Assembly: GCF_000835495.1 (NCBI RefSeq)
Contig: NW_015622543.1
Span: 2,648,806-2,712,805, forward strand
Direction of reading: 5' to 3'
DNA length: 64,000 bases
Origin: Cladophialophora immunda
Lineage: Eukaryota > Ascomycota > Eurotiomycetes > Chaetothyriales > Herpotrichiellaceae
The notes under the pieces were generated by a model that saw only the letters and a list, made by a program, of their open reading frames with translations, had not been told where the DNA came from and made no database searches. The first letter of the stretch is position 1; each line of letters starts with the position of its first letter. The position numbers and the translations under genes were made by a program. Positions 12,945 through 24,406 of this stretch are shown piece by piece.

Positions 12945-14455
12945 TTAGAAATAACCCTCAAATAACCACCTCAACTTCTCCAGTGCCTTCTCTCCACGTC
13001 CCTCGGGGTACGTACTGACGCCAAACTTCCGTGCCCCGGCAAGATGCGTGGCTCGGACAAGGTCATCATGCTCTTCTTTGGAAAGCTCGTCTAACACGGC
13101 GGCGATGAAGCGGCGGGCGTTGACGGCGTTGGCACGCATGTGGCCCATGACCATTTCTACCGAAACATCGCCATGGACGTCATGCCAGCACTGTCATGGG
13201 TTAGACAAGTCAGGCAGCGTGGTGAGGAGGATTGATAGAGATATCACGTCAGGAGGGGAAATGTTCAAAACGTCAATTCGAACAAGAGTTGATGGAATAG
13301 TACGTACATCATAGTCGGTGCTCATCAGGATGACCTGATAGGCAATCTCAGCTTCTGCAGCGAGTTTGGCTTCTGGTAAAGTCGACATATTGATAACAGT
13401 GCCGCCCCACGTGCGGTACAAGTTTGACTCGGCGCGAGTGCTGAATTGTGGTCCCTCTGTTGGAATTGACAGGAGAGACGGTTAGCGATTTCAGTAAATC
13501 TCGTTGCTGAGATTGAAGCCCGGGAACTCTGACTTTCAACAACAAGCATGATGATTCTTGTCACCGCAGAGGTTGGCTACAGGGCTGAATACAGACGATG
13601 GAGCCCGGACACTCAGACTTGCTCGGCCGCCCGTTGGCTGACCGTCTCCTGGCCCCTTCGTCTGCTCTCACCTTAGGCCGCTCAATCGCCATGTAAAGCA
13701 AGGGCAAACCCTCACAGAAAGGAAACGCATCTTTAAGAACATGCCATGCAAATCTCGGAGATGGCGAAGGGCGATACTAAGAGAAGGCAAAATGAACAAG
13801 GAGAAACTTACCCATAACAATCAACGTCCCTGAATCATGCAACACCACCCCATCCCCCTCCAGACTGTGGCCGCACCGTCTCACCACATCCCCAACCTTT
13901 GCATCAAACGGATCCGCGAAGGGGACGTGACAAACCACGCCTTCCTCGAAGAAAGTCCACGGTCTGACCCCCTTAGTCCGATCAATAACCTGGTCGGGGA
14001 CGACAAAATCCCTCGGCTTAACCTCCTCCGCCAAACTCCCCGCCGCGGAAAAGGCGATGATGCATCTCACGCCAATGTGGCGCAAGGCGGCGATGTTGGC
14101 GCGAGAGGGGACTTCATGAGGTGCAAGGGCGTGGTGTGGGCCGTGGCGAGCGAGGAACGCGATGGGGATGGGATGGCCGGTGGTCGGGGAGGGGTGTTCG
14201 AGGATGGTTATAGGCGAGGATGGTGCGCCCCAGGGCGTGGTGACAGTCAGAACAGCGGCCTTGTTGAAGTCAGGCAGATGCTCCAGCCCCGTGCCGCCTA
14301 TCACGGCGATATGGACGGGACCTGAGACGTAAATGTACTTCGATCAGAAACTCCGTGCTCAGGAGGGACACTTCAGCAGGGTAGGAGGGGTATTAAAGTA
14401 GCGGCAGACCTGGATATGTGGTCGGTATGTGTTCCGGTTGGACTTTGACCTCCAT
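12945..14455 (-). CDS. S-methyl-5'-thioadenosine phosphorylase
   Basis: Cytosolic or nuclear methionine-salvage enzyme (MEU1/MTAP type) that converts methylthioadenosine and phosphate to adenine and methylthioribose-1-phosphate. I read four exons, 14455-14410, 14321-13812, 13456-13308 and 13190-12945, giving 316 residues. Junctions rebuild family motifs: [38 protein letters not shown] and STDYD|CWHD. The N-terminal GGTGL phosphate loop, [26 protein letters not shown] and [16 protein letters not shown] all fit the PNP/MTAP fold. Introns are 88, 355 and 117 bp, all GT-AG. The 355-bp one is much longer than the others in this window, yet the protein on either side is directly continuous. The gene is divergent from the DUF2011-type gene, with 659 bp between their starts. 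Confidence 0.93.
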
Positions 14456-15114
14456 TGATATCGACCGCGAAGGATGCTAGCAGATTCGGCCTAGAAATGT
14501 CAACGACAAGTCGGTAGCACTTCTTGCAGAAGTCCCTCGGAAAATTTTTGGCGTGGGATATACACCGCAGATGTAAGCCTACAACCGGGAAACGTGCTCG
14601 GCCAACAGTGACGAAAGTCTTCGCCACCGGTGTCTGCGAGTGCAAGCAAGACGAGGACGAGCTCGAGATGGGGGGGTTTTTTTTTTCTTTTTCAAAGAGC
14701 GGCCAGAAGTCCACTGGAGAATTGCAGTTGGTTTCACTGTCCGAGTCTGTTGATCTGAAAAAGTTGTATGCACGTTGAAAGACGGCTTCGGATTAACATT
14801 ACGCCGAGAAATATTGCACGAGCAGCGACAAATTGCGCCATTCACTTCCACCTCTGCACTGTACGGACGAGACTGCAGCACTCGTGGTTACAGGACCAAG
14901 ATCCTCTACCTCGTCACTATGATATGACAGACGCATTCATCTTGGCATTACTGTCGTGCTGATGTCGACGGACTGCGAAACGGTTAGCCATCCAGTCTAC
15001 CACCCAGAAAACATAATCAAAATCCACTCACACGAATGCCTTTGAGGAAGGAGAATTCTCTCATCCTCATTTACACCCCTATGTTTCGTTAGCCGGGCGA
15101 CGTCTAGCAGCATC
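14456..15114. promoter_or_regulatory. Divergent promoter region (MTAP / DUF2011-type gene)
   Basis: 659 bases lie between two oppositely oriented start codons. It contains a run of G followed by T (about 14670-14690). Short open frames here look random, and I see no named site. Confidence 0.4.
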
Positions 15115-16380
15115 ATGTTCGAGGTCCCAGATTCGAAAAGGTAGGCTTCCTCTAGAGATATCACAGTCGGCTTTTCTGACCCGAGAAGGGTCAAAAGATC
15201 GGACCTTTTCCGAGACGACGATGCCTCGCCAGTCTCTCGGGGGTCGACCAGGTCTATATCGCCGGCAAGGCCCCTCGGCAGCGAGGGAGAGAGCATTGTG
15301 AAGCCAAGCTATGGATTCGAATACGACTTTGTGGCACCAAACCCATCGGCGCCCAAACCGACTTTGGCATCAAGCCAATCTCAACCAGTCGTCACCTCAC
15401 AGGAAGAAGATGAAGATCAAGAATTCCAGTTCCGCCTATTCACATCGAACCCGAAGTCTGCCGTCCAGCCCTCCAAACCCGATGCGCCTTTCGCAGACCC
15501 GAAGATCAGGCTCTCGCGGACCCCAGAGCCCGCCGAGCTCGCCGACTCATTGTCCTTGGAAAAAGCACACTTCCTTCGTCCTAATCGTCCCGACTCGTAC
15601 TATTTCACCTCCGCAGTCCCAGAGGAGACTATTGCATCATTAAGATCACAGTATGCAGATGTTGCGTTGTCAACAGCCGACGTTGTCTCTAGAGCCAAGT
15701 CAACCAAATGGCCCGGGTCTGCGCTTCCTTGGCGTCTGATTCACGTTCAACTACTTGGAAATGGTCATCGGCTTAAGAAATTGGCCCAAGCAGCCATGTC
15801 CACTACGAATACCAGAGACACCAGTTCCCAACAGCTCAAGCCCAACTCAAAGAGACCTTCGAAGAAACGCCGCATCCTCCTCCGTCGGCGCCTAGCCCTG
15901 CGGCAAGAACTCGCCGCGCAGGTAAGGGCAACGGAGGAGACAGAGCGAGAGAAGCGTACGCGGCGGAACCGTGAAAAGAAAGTGAAGCGGAAGGAAAGGG
16001 AAAAGAAGAAGAAATTGGAAGCGCCGGAGGGCAAAGGGGGCCCTGCCGGTGCTGAGGAAGGAAAAGGCGAAGAGAGAGGCGAAGGAGGAGAAGCCGTTCT
16101 CACCCAGGAACGAAATCTTGGGACGGAAGAGGATATGAAGGCGCACAGTATCCAGGGAGGGGAGATCCGATCGGAAGGGGACTCGGCAACCCAAGCACCA
16201 GATCTGACTTTTACCACCAACAGTGCTACCGTTGCGGTACTGTCGACAAACGCATCTAAATCCTCAGCGCCGACACGAAGAGCTCCCACATCCAAGGCAC
16301 CAACCGCGGTCGCAGCGTTGGCCGCCACAGGGAACATGAGAGCCCCGAAATCAATACATTCCACGCGGCCACGACCTTAG
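15115..16380 (+). CDS. Conserved fungal protein of unknown function, DUF2011-like
   Basis: I read two exons, 15115-15140 and 15189-16380, joined over a 48-bp GT-AG intron to give 405 residues. The short first exon is supported by the join MFEVPDSK|RVKRSDLF, an N-terminal motif I associate with DUF2011 proteins; no ATG fits in the long exon alone. After an acidic linker comes a block with LEKAHFLRPNRPDSYYF and SRAKSTKWPGSALPWRLIH. It is followed by a very basic helical segment (about residues 215-290; RRRLALRQELAAQ, KRTRRNREKKVKRKEREKKK) that looks like a coiled coil with nuclear-localisation character. The C-terminal third is low complexity (Glu/Gly-, then Ser/Thr/Ala-rich). Function is unknown. 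A nuclear or nucleolar role is only suggested by the basic region. Confidence 0.68.
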
Positions 16381-16713
16381 CCTGCTACGAGGCTGGCGCG
16401 ATGGTTACAGACGGCCTACAATACAGCAATGGAATTGATGCAGTCGAATCTTCAACAAAGACCAGCCCGTCGCTCATTTGGCAGGCGCTGCAGCAAAAAT
16501 CACCCAATGACGACCCGACCAACACCTTCCTTCCGATATAAACTATCCCTCCATTCGTAGAGCCATTCCTGGTCCATCATGATGATCATATCTATGGTAC
16601 ACTCAATTCACCTCCGCATGTCGGCATTCAGAAGCGTGGCGAAGACTTCAGCCGCAACGCTCCTGCCCCCAATGCCTGCTGCATATAGCAAGCCGTCCCA
16701 CCCAAGGTCAAAT
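16381..16713. other. Short convergent intergenic region
   Basis: 333 bases separate two stop codons of convergent genes. One alternative frame of the neighbouring regulator runs into it; otherwise nothing is recognised. Confidence 0.5.
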
Positions 16714-18114
16714 TCACAATTGGCACCTCCCAGGCCACCGTATCTGCCTCGCTGTCTCGAAAAAGTCCATAGTGATATGCCTCAATGGCAGATCTGTCCC
16801 CGCAGTGAGAACCATGAGCGTGAGTGTCCCGCTCGAGGCGTCCTTTCTCCAAAGGCCCATCGGGATTTGAGACTGAGCATCCCCACTGGCAGATCTCGCA
16901 AGGTACTCATCAACGTCCCTGACAAGCTTCTGGAAGATTCCTGGTCTATTCTCAAGCTTGGGCATTGTCACACTGAAGCCGTCTGCGACCTGCTGTGCCT
17001 TGTGCAGGAGCCATCGCGTGTATTGCTCCGCAGTGTTGTACTTGGAGAGGATCCATTGGACCTCACGTCTCGATTCGTCAAGTATGGCCAGGGTCTCCCT
17101 CTTGTTGGGCACATCACTCGCTGTCACTCGCTGAGTACACGCAGCGACCCTGTCATATTCGACCTCAAGTTTCACTACGGCTTTGATTCTTCTGATATCT
17201 GGCGGGTCATTGCCTATGTCAGGCGGCGGGGCGGCCTGCGGGTCTGGGAGATTGAACACCATGCCCTCAACGAACAGCGAGGCAAGTTCATCACTAGCCA
17301 ACGCCTTTCGACATTGGCGAGCAATCTGCAATGCGCTCAACAGATGCATCATGGCGCTCTGGAAGTTGCAGGACATGAGATCCAGAGACCAGAACGTGTA
17401 TGCTGTCAGCACCACTTCGATAAGTGGTCGGGTACTGGTCGCCAGCTCGCGTATGGCTCGGGTGGCGTATTGAAGTACCATGGCCATTGTCTTTTGATAG
17501 GCTGCTTGGGCGTATTTTCGCTGCACGGCCTGAACAAGTGTGCCGCATGCGATCATGGCGTCTCGAAGCGCCATAGAATGGTATGCTATTTGCGGAATGA
17601 CAAGGCGGTATATGTCTGGGTCGGGATCGGCGTTACCAGGAAACCTCGCACGAGGCTCGACGTATCGGACAAGGAAGGTGACCCAGCTCTGAAACGCGTC
17701 GCACTCATGCTGGGACCTGTATAACTTGGGACCCGCCCACGAAGACACGGCTGGAGAATGACTCCCTCGCGCAGACACCGCGGATTTGTCTTGTCCATCC
17801 TCGCCCGATGCGTCACCTTCGCCATCCAGGAAACTTGTGAATTCCACCAATGTTGAAGGTGGTGGCGGCCTGGCAGCTGGATTCCCGGAGCGGGAGTTGA
17901 AGTTGCGGGTGGCGTCGAGCTTTGATTCAAAGAACCACGTCTCGGGCACTTTGTAGGAACACTCCAACCGGGACACGACGCACCGGCGACACGAAGGCTT
18001 CTCCTCGCCGCACTTGATGCGACGGGTCTTGCAGTTCACACACCCGGTCCGCGTTTTCGGGGCGAATCGCTTGCGTCTCGCCTGGCCTTTTTCACCGTCG
18101 ATGAGCACCGGCAT
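16714..18114 (-). CDS. Zn2Cys6 transcription factor
   Basis: Fungal binuclear zinc-cluster DNA-binding regulator, nuclear. The cluster is complete: Cys25, 28, 35, 42, 45 and 52 in the spacing CX2CX6CX6CX2CX6C, preceded by a basic stretch (RRKRFAPKTRTG). The remaining ~410 residues resemble the fungal-specific regulatory half, with a helical middle (LLSALQIARQCRKALAS) and no catalytic motif. As read it is one exon of 466 residues. In-frame codons continue upstream of the chosen ATG without a stop for some distance, so an additional 5' exon is possible. The C-terminus is abrupt (IRWPGRCQL), and another frame stays open past it to about 16628, so the 3' end is uncertain. The target pathway cannot be told from its neighbours. 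Confidence 0.8.
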   Translation of the reverse strand: MPVLIDGEKGQARRKRFAPKTRTGCVNCKTRRIKCGEEKPSCRRCVVSRLECSYKVPETWFFESKLDATRNFNSRSGNPAARPPPPSTLVEFTSFLDGEGDASGEDGQDKSAVSARGSHSPAVSSWAGPKLYRSQHECDAFQSWVTFLVRYVEPRARFPGNADPDPDIYRLVIPQIAYHSMALRDAMIACGTLVQAVQRKYAQAAYQKTMAMVLQYATRAIRELATSTRPLIEVVLTAYTFWSLDLMSCNFQSAMMHLLSALQIARQCRKALASDELASLFVEGMVFNLPDPQAAPPPDIGNDPPDIRRIKAVVKLEVEYDRVAACTQRVTASDVPNKRETLAILDESRREVQWILSKYNTAEQYTRWLLHKAQQVADGFSVTMPKLENRPGIFQKLVRDVDEYLARSASGDAQSQIPMGLWRKDASSGTLTLMVLTAGTDLPLRHITMDFFETARQIRWPGRCQL

Positions 18115-18495
18115 GCCGTGTTCATGGGGGTTGGTTTGTTGGATGGCGAATTCGTGTGCCGGGCTGCGGCGGGGGGTGGTTCTGCAATGGGAATCAGTCC
18201 ATCAAGTCAGCAAACAAGAGCAGTCTCAACGATTCAACTCGCTGGGAGGCAAGCCTCGCAAGAGAAAGAAGAGGGAGGTTCCGCCAACCTACCAGGTATC
18301 GGGTGATGTGCCGGCGATGCACTTGAGCCTTCCGTTATACGATATAAGAAAGAGGGAATCTGATGCTCGCTCGTTCCTTTCCGTGAGTTTTCCTCTCCTC
18401 TCTGTTCTCACCCGCTCTTCTGGTTTTCTGTTTGAATGCTTCATGTACGGAGTAGATGGCCAAACACCAGGCATTTAATATCACGGGGAAGAACC

Positions 18496-18535
18496 GGATG
18501 GGATGGGATGGGATGGGATGGGATGGGATGGGATG
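18496..18535. repeat. GGATG pentanucleotide microsatellite, 8 units
   Basis: Eight perfect tandem GGATG units (ATCCC on the other strand) lie about 380 bases upstream of the Zn2Cys6 regulator's start codon. Confidence 0.95.
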
Positions 18536-18843
18536 CGTCAGGACCATTATATTCAGGCCGCCCATAAGGCTGGGAATCCCTACCCACGGGTACAACATCC
18601 CCAATAAACCTTGTCGTATCGCCTAACCGCTCTAGACTATTTGTGGGTGTGGGTGCCACCCTAGCTCCTCGTCGGTCCTGTTACAAGGTTGTATTCGGCA
18701 TGCTGGGCTGGTTGCATGAATGAGGAGGTGGAGGGAGTTGGCGCTAGTGTACGGGCGGAGCCACTTGCGGTCTGCTCGACTAAATACCTCTGTACGAATA
18801 GTTGCCTCCTTAGTAGGTAGTTACCCTAACTGTCCACCTAGAT

Positions 18844-18865
18844 ACATACATACATACATACATAC
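18844..18865. repeat. ACAT tetranucleotide microsatellite
   Basis: About five and a half tandem ACAT units in non-coding DNA upstream of the Zn2Cys6 regulator. Confidence 0.9.
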
Positions 18866-19105
18866 TACTCGTCGCCCCTCGTCTCGCCAGCCTGTCAGCT
18901 CGTCAGCTCATCAGCCTTACGGCGCGAACGGACCCCAGGCCGAAACGCTCCTAAGCCCAAGGGACCCGGATCGCCGGTAATGCTCCCAGGACGGGAGAAT
19001 GGGTGGTACTCCTACTCCTCGCACAGCGCTACCGAGTACGGAGTCCCGAATCCAGAACGCAGAATCCGGGCGTGCATGGCTGGTTAGGGGCTGCCTAGAG
19101 TACCT

Positions 19106-19137
19106 AGAGTAGAGTAGAGTAGAGTAGAGTAGAGTAG
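19106..19137. repeat. AGAGT pentanucleotide microsatellite
   Basis: About six tandem AGAGT units in the same non-coding interval. Confidence 0.9.
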
Positions 19138-19929
19138 TGAATCAAGGCCGCCCGTCCTACAGGAGCTGAGCAGCTGCAAGGGCTGCGCGTCCACCCATCC
19201 ACGCGGGTCGTTTAGAGGTTCCATATCCGGTCTAGCTAGGACGAGTACACTACAGGACAGGGCAGGACAGTACAACAAGGCACTGCAGAGGACGGAAGGG
19301 GAGGCAAGGGCAGGGTAGAGGAAGGGAAAAGGAAAACTAAGGGGAGAAAAGAAAGAAGGGGAAAAGAAGAAGAGTATTCGCAGTTTGAGGTGGATACGGA
19401 TGTATCTATGGATTGTACTGCCAGCCTAGGAAGACGCAGGGGTAACCACTGTAAGTATATACTTCCTTGCTGTGCTTGGTGGGAGGTGAACGAAGCACGC
19501 GGGAATTCAATCGTCAGGTACTAGATAGTCAAATCAGTACACCAACGACTTCAACGGTCGAGACAGTTTACAACCGTCCAGAAACATCATCGACTGTCCG
19601 TGATGGCACTCGAAGCGAGGGGCCTCCCTCGTAAACAAATCGACTCTACACAAAGCCGTGCTACAGATCATGGATCGCATTCATTGTATTGCTTGCGTCG
19701 CTGACTTGCCGGGTCTATGTCGGTCTCGCACAATCTCTTGCTTTTGTCTTCCCCCTTGTCCCCCTTTTCGCTCCCGCTATGACCATGTACCCGTCCTTCC
19801 TGAGTCTCATCTGTTAATCCGCTTAAGTAGACATCTAGCACCTTCATTCTCGTGCAAACCCTTCGTCACGGGACGCCCTCAAATATCTTTGCCTTGAAAC
19901 CATGTCTTTGCACGCGTCCATCCCCCCGA

Positions 19930-22900
19930 TCACTGTCCGTTGGCGACCGCATCCGTGAGCCTCTTGCTCATGAAATCAAAAAAGGCAAACTGACTGGGCG
20001 TCGCGCCATACTCATACACAAATCGGCTGGCCAGGAAACTCCCAAAGATGGACTTGAGATAGTTGTCCGGCACACGGCTCAGGATCTTGTCTAGTCCCAC
20101 CTTCTCCTGCAGCGTCTGGGGCAGCGCCTCTTTAAATACCTGGTGCCGAAGCGTCTTGTTGTTCCACAAATCGTTGAAGTTTTGAAGATCCTCATCAAGC
20201 TTGGTGATTGCAAGAGACAACTGATCGGAGAGCGTCGAGCGAGGGATCCCCGTGGCTTCGTATTCACGCCAGATGGCTTCGAATTCGAGGCGAGCATTGC
20301 GTTTGATGGTCTCTTGGACTTCCTTGACGTACGTCTTGTAGAACTCGGGGACGGTTCCGTCACTGTGAACACACATGTTCTCAATAAAGCCCTTGTCGTC
20401 AAAAGACAAGCTTGCCAGCACCTCAAGCGACGACGAAGTCACGCCGCCCTTGTTGGCCGAGGCGTCCTTATAGATGACGCAGCCGGCCTTTTCAAGTCGA
20501 AGTTTGGCATCTTGCGTGATGAACAGGTTGGCTCCCTCAACAATGTACGGGATCTTGCACTTGCCGTCCACGATCAGCTTGCCGGCACTGGACAGATCGA
20601 TGGATTCCGGCCGACCACCGCAAGGCACGAAGAGGTCGTATTGCGAAGCATCGCGAAGGTGGAACGTGTTTCGGAACGTCATGCCGTTGTGGACCTTTTC
20701 GCCAGAAGGCAATGTGATGTTATTTTCTTCCACCAACACGCGGTATCCTAGTGGTGACAGTTTTGAGATGTCGTATTGCGAAATCATCACTCGCTTCTTT
20801 GCCAAACGTACCAACTCGGCGTGGTCCAGTCCTTCCGGGTCAACGAGGACACCAGAACCATCAACGATGGCGGTGTACTTCTCGTTACTGAGGAGGATTT
20901 CGTTGGAACCCAAGTCTCCATCCGGACCACCGGTCTGCAGCTTTCTGATTTTGCTGGGATCCAGGTTCAACTTGCGATAAATCCCCAGAACATACTCGCG
21001 GACGGACAAAGTCGTCATTCCGTATGAGTCGTGGGGGATACCACCCAGCTTGGGACTCTTGCCAGTGAAGAAGGATTTCCACCACGGGGCACCTCTTGCA
21101 CGGGCATGTTCCGTGGCCCAGTCCACGAGGTCGGCGGTATTCTCATCCGGTCCCATGAACAGGATCTCCTCCTGACCATGCAGATCGACGATGGGATCTT
21201 TGATACCAGGGCTCGTAGGAGGCAGAAGAAGGTCCATGATGCTGTCAATGTATTTCTCGAAGGCCACACGAGTCTTGTCTTGATGTTGATAGTCAAGAAG
21301 GATAACTCCTTTGGATCCACCTTCTGGAATGTCCTTGTTCTTTCTCTGTTGAGTGTTGGCCAGGTTGTAGTTCTCATCGAATTGGGTTCGGGCATTGATT
21401 GCGTAAAGTTCCTTGTTACGAGACTTGACGATCCGAATGCCACCACGTGCAATGTCGCGGAACCGAAGATGGAACCCCCTGAACTCCGACCCAATGACCA
21501 AGAACATCCCATACAAGGGTTGTGGATATTCATGCTCGGGCAGGAATTCAGTGCTGGGCTTAAGACGGAAACTCAGAGCCACCTTGGTTGGGGTGTAGAA
21601 GTTGGTCTTTAGAACGGCCCTGTTGAAGGTCAAGAAATATTGCATCACCATCTCATCGTGTTGGTTTTGAGTCGTCGTCGAGACCATCTCAGCCAACGTG
21701 GCATCGTCGAGAACGTTTTGCACGTCCAATCTCAGATAACTGAGCGTGGGAATGAAATCATCCTGCTCTCCTCTGGTCTGCACATAGTGGGTGCTCGCAA
21801 ACGAGAGGTACAGATTGCGAATGAGCTCGGGGTATTTGTTGATGATTTCGAGGATATAGTCCGAGGTAAATGTCTCTGTCCGCAGCCGCTTCTTGATCTT
21901 CGAAAGCAATTCCGCATTGGCATTGGTGTCTCCTTTCAACGCCGCGACCAACGAGGTGTACTCGGAGCCGAGCCGGTTGAGGAATTGCTGGACAAAGACG
22001 TGCACGCAATGGGCGTAGATGCTTTCTTGCAAGCTCAGATTGCCACTGGCGAACTGTCCCTGAAGCTTGTTCTGAGGGACGCAGAAAAGCAACGAGACCT
22101 CTTTGATGATCTGGTGGATTGATGCCTCGATCGGAGGATACCTTGACTTGGCAATCTCATTGCTGGCCGGTTTCAAATAGAGAGAGACCACTGTGATGCC
22201 GTTGGAAAACTGCTCGACGTATTTTCGAGAGCTCGTGACTCCGTAGTAGTGGTAGAGGTCTGACAGGGCACTGAAAATGCCCATGGCCGACCCTTGACGG
22301 TAGGCAATGACCAGTCTCTTTTCTCGGGTGCCCTCCATCTCGAACATCTCGATGACCGGGCCAGTCCGTGCAACAGCATAGGTGATAATCTCCTGGTAGA
22401 TCTCTTTGGTTTTCTGCGTCGCCTTCTGCAGGAACCTCTTCTCACCAATGACCTCGACGTCCGTCTCGTCGGGGCCAGGGTTCGGGTTCTTGAATTGACA
22501 CTCATAGACGAAATAACATCGCAATGACTCGTCGGGATTTTCTGGCAGGGCGTTGCTCGATCGGAAGGACTCGACACGGAAGCTCCTTGCCGGTGTCGAG
22601 CCGTCGATGTATTTCTCGTCGATTCTCTGTTCGTATCTCGGCCCGTCAATGATACTTATTCCGGGCTTGCTTGTGTCAATGTAGACCGCATGGTCGGACG
22701 CCTCTTTGGCCAGTCTGATCTCCAGCTTCTTGTCATCCCGCGCGTACGCAGCGAGCTTGGCCGCATACAACGAGAGGATGTTGCTTGCCACGGCCTCGAC
22801 GGCTTCGGTGGAGAAGTACATGTCGTCGATTCCCAGAGAATTGTAGAACCATTCAGTCTCGGAGGCGATAAATTCGGTGGGAAGGAAGCCCTTCTCTTCG

Positions 22901-23189
22901 ATGAGGTCCATAACTGCGGTTGGGTCAGCTTCTCTTCACTGTGGCCACGGCCTGCGAACGCACCCTCTTCCATTTGCGCCCTCTTGCCCTCGAATTGAGG
23001 TGCAACATAGCCAGGACTATGATCCGACAAGATACGGTGTAGCGACTGATTGGATTGAGAGGCACCGGGCACTCCTAGCAAAGTTGGTTGGGGCGAGGGT
23101 TGTCTCCCCGGTGTTCTGATGATTTGCTCGACCAGCTTGTGTTTTGCCGGGTTAAGCGGCTGGTCGCCGTTGAGCGAGAGATGATCCAT
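19930..23189 (-). CDS. gdh2: NAD-specific glutamate dehydrogenase (large type)
   Basis: Catabolic enzyme that oxidatively deaminates glutamate to 2-oxoglutarate and ammonium with NAD+, feeding carbon from amino acids into the TCA cycle. I read two exons, 23189-22964 and 22913-19930, with a 50-bp GT-AG intron, giving 1,069 residues, the usual size of the large fungal NAD-GDH. The join reads QMEE|VMDLIEEKGF, continuous with the family. The long N-terminal regulatory half precedes the dehydrogenase domain. That domain has RDIARGGIRIVKSRN, the catalytic lysine in PEGGSKG (Lys610) and the nucleotide-binding stretch RKLQTGGPDGDLGSNEI. The C-terminal region is complete. No frameshift is seen over nearly 3 kb. 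The 1.1 kb upstream shows nothing that I can name as a nitrogen-regulatory element. Confidence 0.96.
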
Positions 23190-24311
23190 GTTCGTTCCGG
23201 AAAGGAGTGTGGTGAGAAGTACGGCAGGAAATTCGATGTAAAGTGGCCAGAACAGTGAGCGACAGAATCAATGGAATGTAAGAAGGAAGTGAAAGAGGCA
23301 GCGGCAGACGTCGAGCTCAAGAGCTCTCTGGACAGGTAATACGTAGGTTCAGCTAATGGTGTTTGTCGCGAAGGGTGAGCATGTCAGCCGCACCCAAGGG
23401 CCCCTGAGGAGGTTCTGATATGGCTGGTTGAAGCGGGAGTTGGACTGATTATGCGAACAAAGCGAGGCTAATGAGGCTGTCCGCAGGGTATTATAACCGC
23501 TCGATCCAGGTCAAGCGTCCAATTCGGGCACCGCGTCAGTCAGACCCTTGTGATCGCCAATGACGCGGGTTCGATAAGAGCAAAGACGAGATATCGGATG
23601 GCGAGAAGTCTCACCGCAGCTGAAACACCTTCTGGGGGCGGAAGTGCGCAACTGCTCTGTGCCTAAGGGGGGTGGTGGTGGATTGGGGGGTCTCGTGGGC
23701 GCAGCAAGGGCGGATCCTTGAGCCTTTTTTATACAATGGGATCTTTGAAGACGTACGCGTGCCCCGCGAGCCAAAAAGAATTTTTCATTGCCTACATCAC
23801 ATGGCTCCTGGAATGAGAGAATTCAGGAACTTGTTACGAGACAGCATCGCCCAGTTCCCCCGCAATTGGATAGCCACCTTCCGAGCGAAGGGGCTTTCAG
23901 GCACAGATGGAGCCCCTCTTAACCAGATCCATCGCCGCGCAGGGGCACTGCCCTATCAGCTGCCCCCTTCATTACCCAACCTGTACCGCCTTGCGCCGCT
24001 TAGCATCGGGGCGAATAGGAAGAGGTGCAGATGCTGAGCCGTTGAGAGCCATAGAGGGCTGGGAGCAGTCACGGTCTCAGAAAACTTCGAGGGAGAAATC
24101 CCCAGAATCAGGGATGCGGAGTAACATCAGACGTAATCAAAATTCAGAGATTGATCATGGCGACTCGGCCCGTCCGCGTGTGGCGGTCTGGTATTCCATG
24201 CGTGTATTCCTCCCTGCCACTATCCAAATATACAACGGTCCCGTGAGCGCCCACCCGGGTACTCTCCCATTTCCGGTATACCATCCAAAGCAATGCAGAC
24301 AAACATTCAAG
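23190..24311. other. GDH2 upstream region / STIMATE 3' flank
   Basis: 1.1 kb without a supported gene. The open plus-strand frames (up to about 120 codons) lack family features. It must hold the GDH2 promoter and leader. Confidence 0.5.
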
Positions 24312-24373
24312 TCATATCCGAGGCCGCTCTTCCGAGCTTTCTTCTTCGGCGTGGGCTTTCAGGCTGCTGCTGC

Positions 24374-24406
<33 letters not shown>

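Larger units (their letters stand above)
18115..19929. other. 1.8-kb intergenic region with three microsatellites
   Basis: It lies between the regulator's start and the GDH2 stop, both on the minus strand. It holds the regulator's promoter and the GDH2 3' flank. The notable content is three simple repeats. Open frames here mostly read through them and are not credible genes. Confidence 0.5.

Noticed and set aside
15765..16364. A 199-codon antisense frame over the DUF2011-type gene
   Set aside because: It is the reverse of a Lys/Arg/Glu-rich coding region read as Leu/Ser/Phe, and has no family features.
16714..18114. A secondary-metabolite cluster suggested by the Zn2Cys6 regulators
   Set aside because: No polyketide synthase, NRPS, terpene synthase, P450 or exporter is present in the window; the neighbours are housekeeping genes.
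18496..19137. A CRISPR-like or telomere-like array
   Set aside because: These are short tandem microsatellites with no spacers. The GGATG unit does not match the usual fungal telomere repeat TTAGGG.
23560..23590. GGGTTCGATAAG, resembling a tRNA B box
   Set aside because: No matching T-stem, A box at the right distance or acceptor stem could be found around it.
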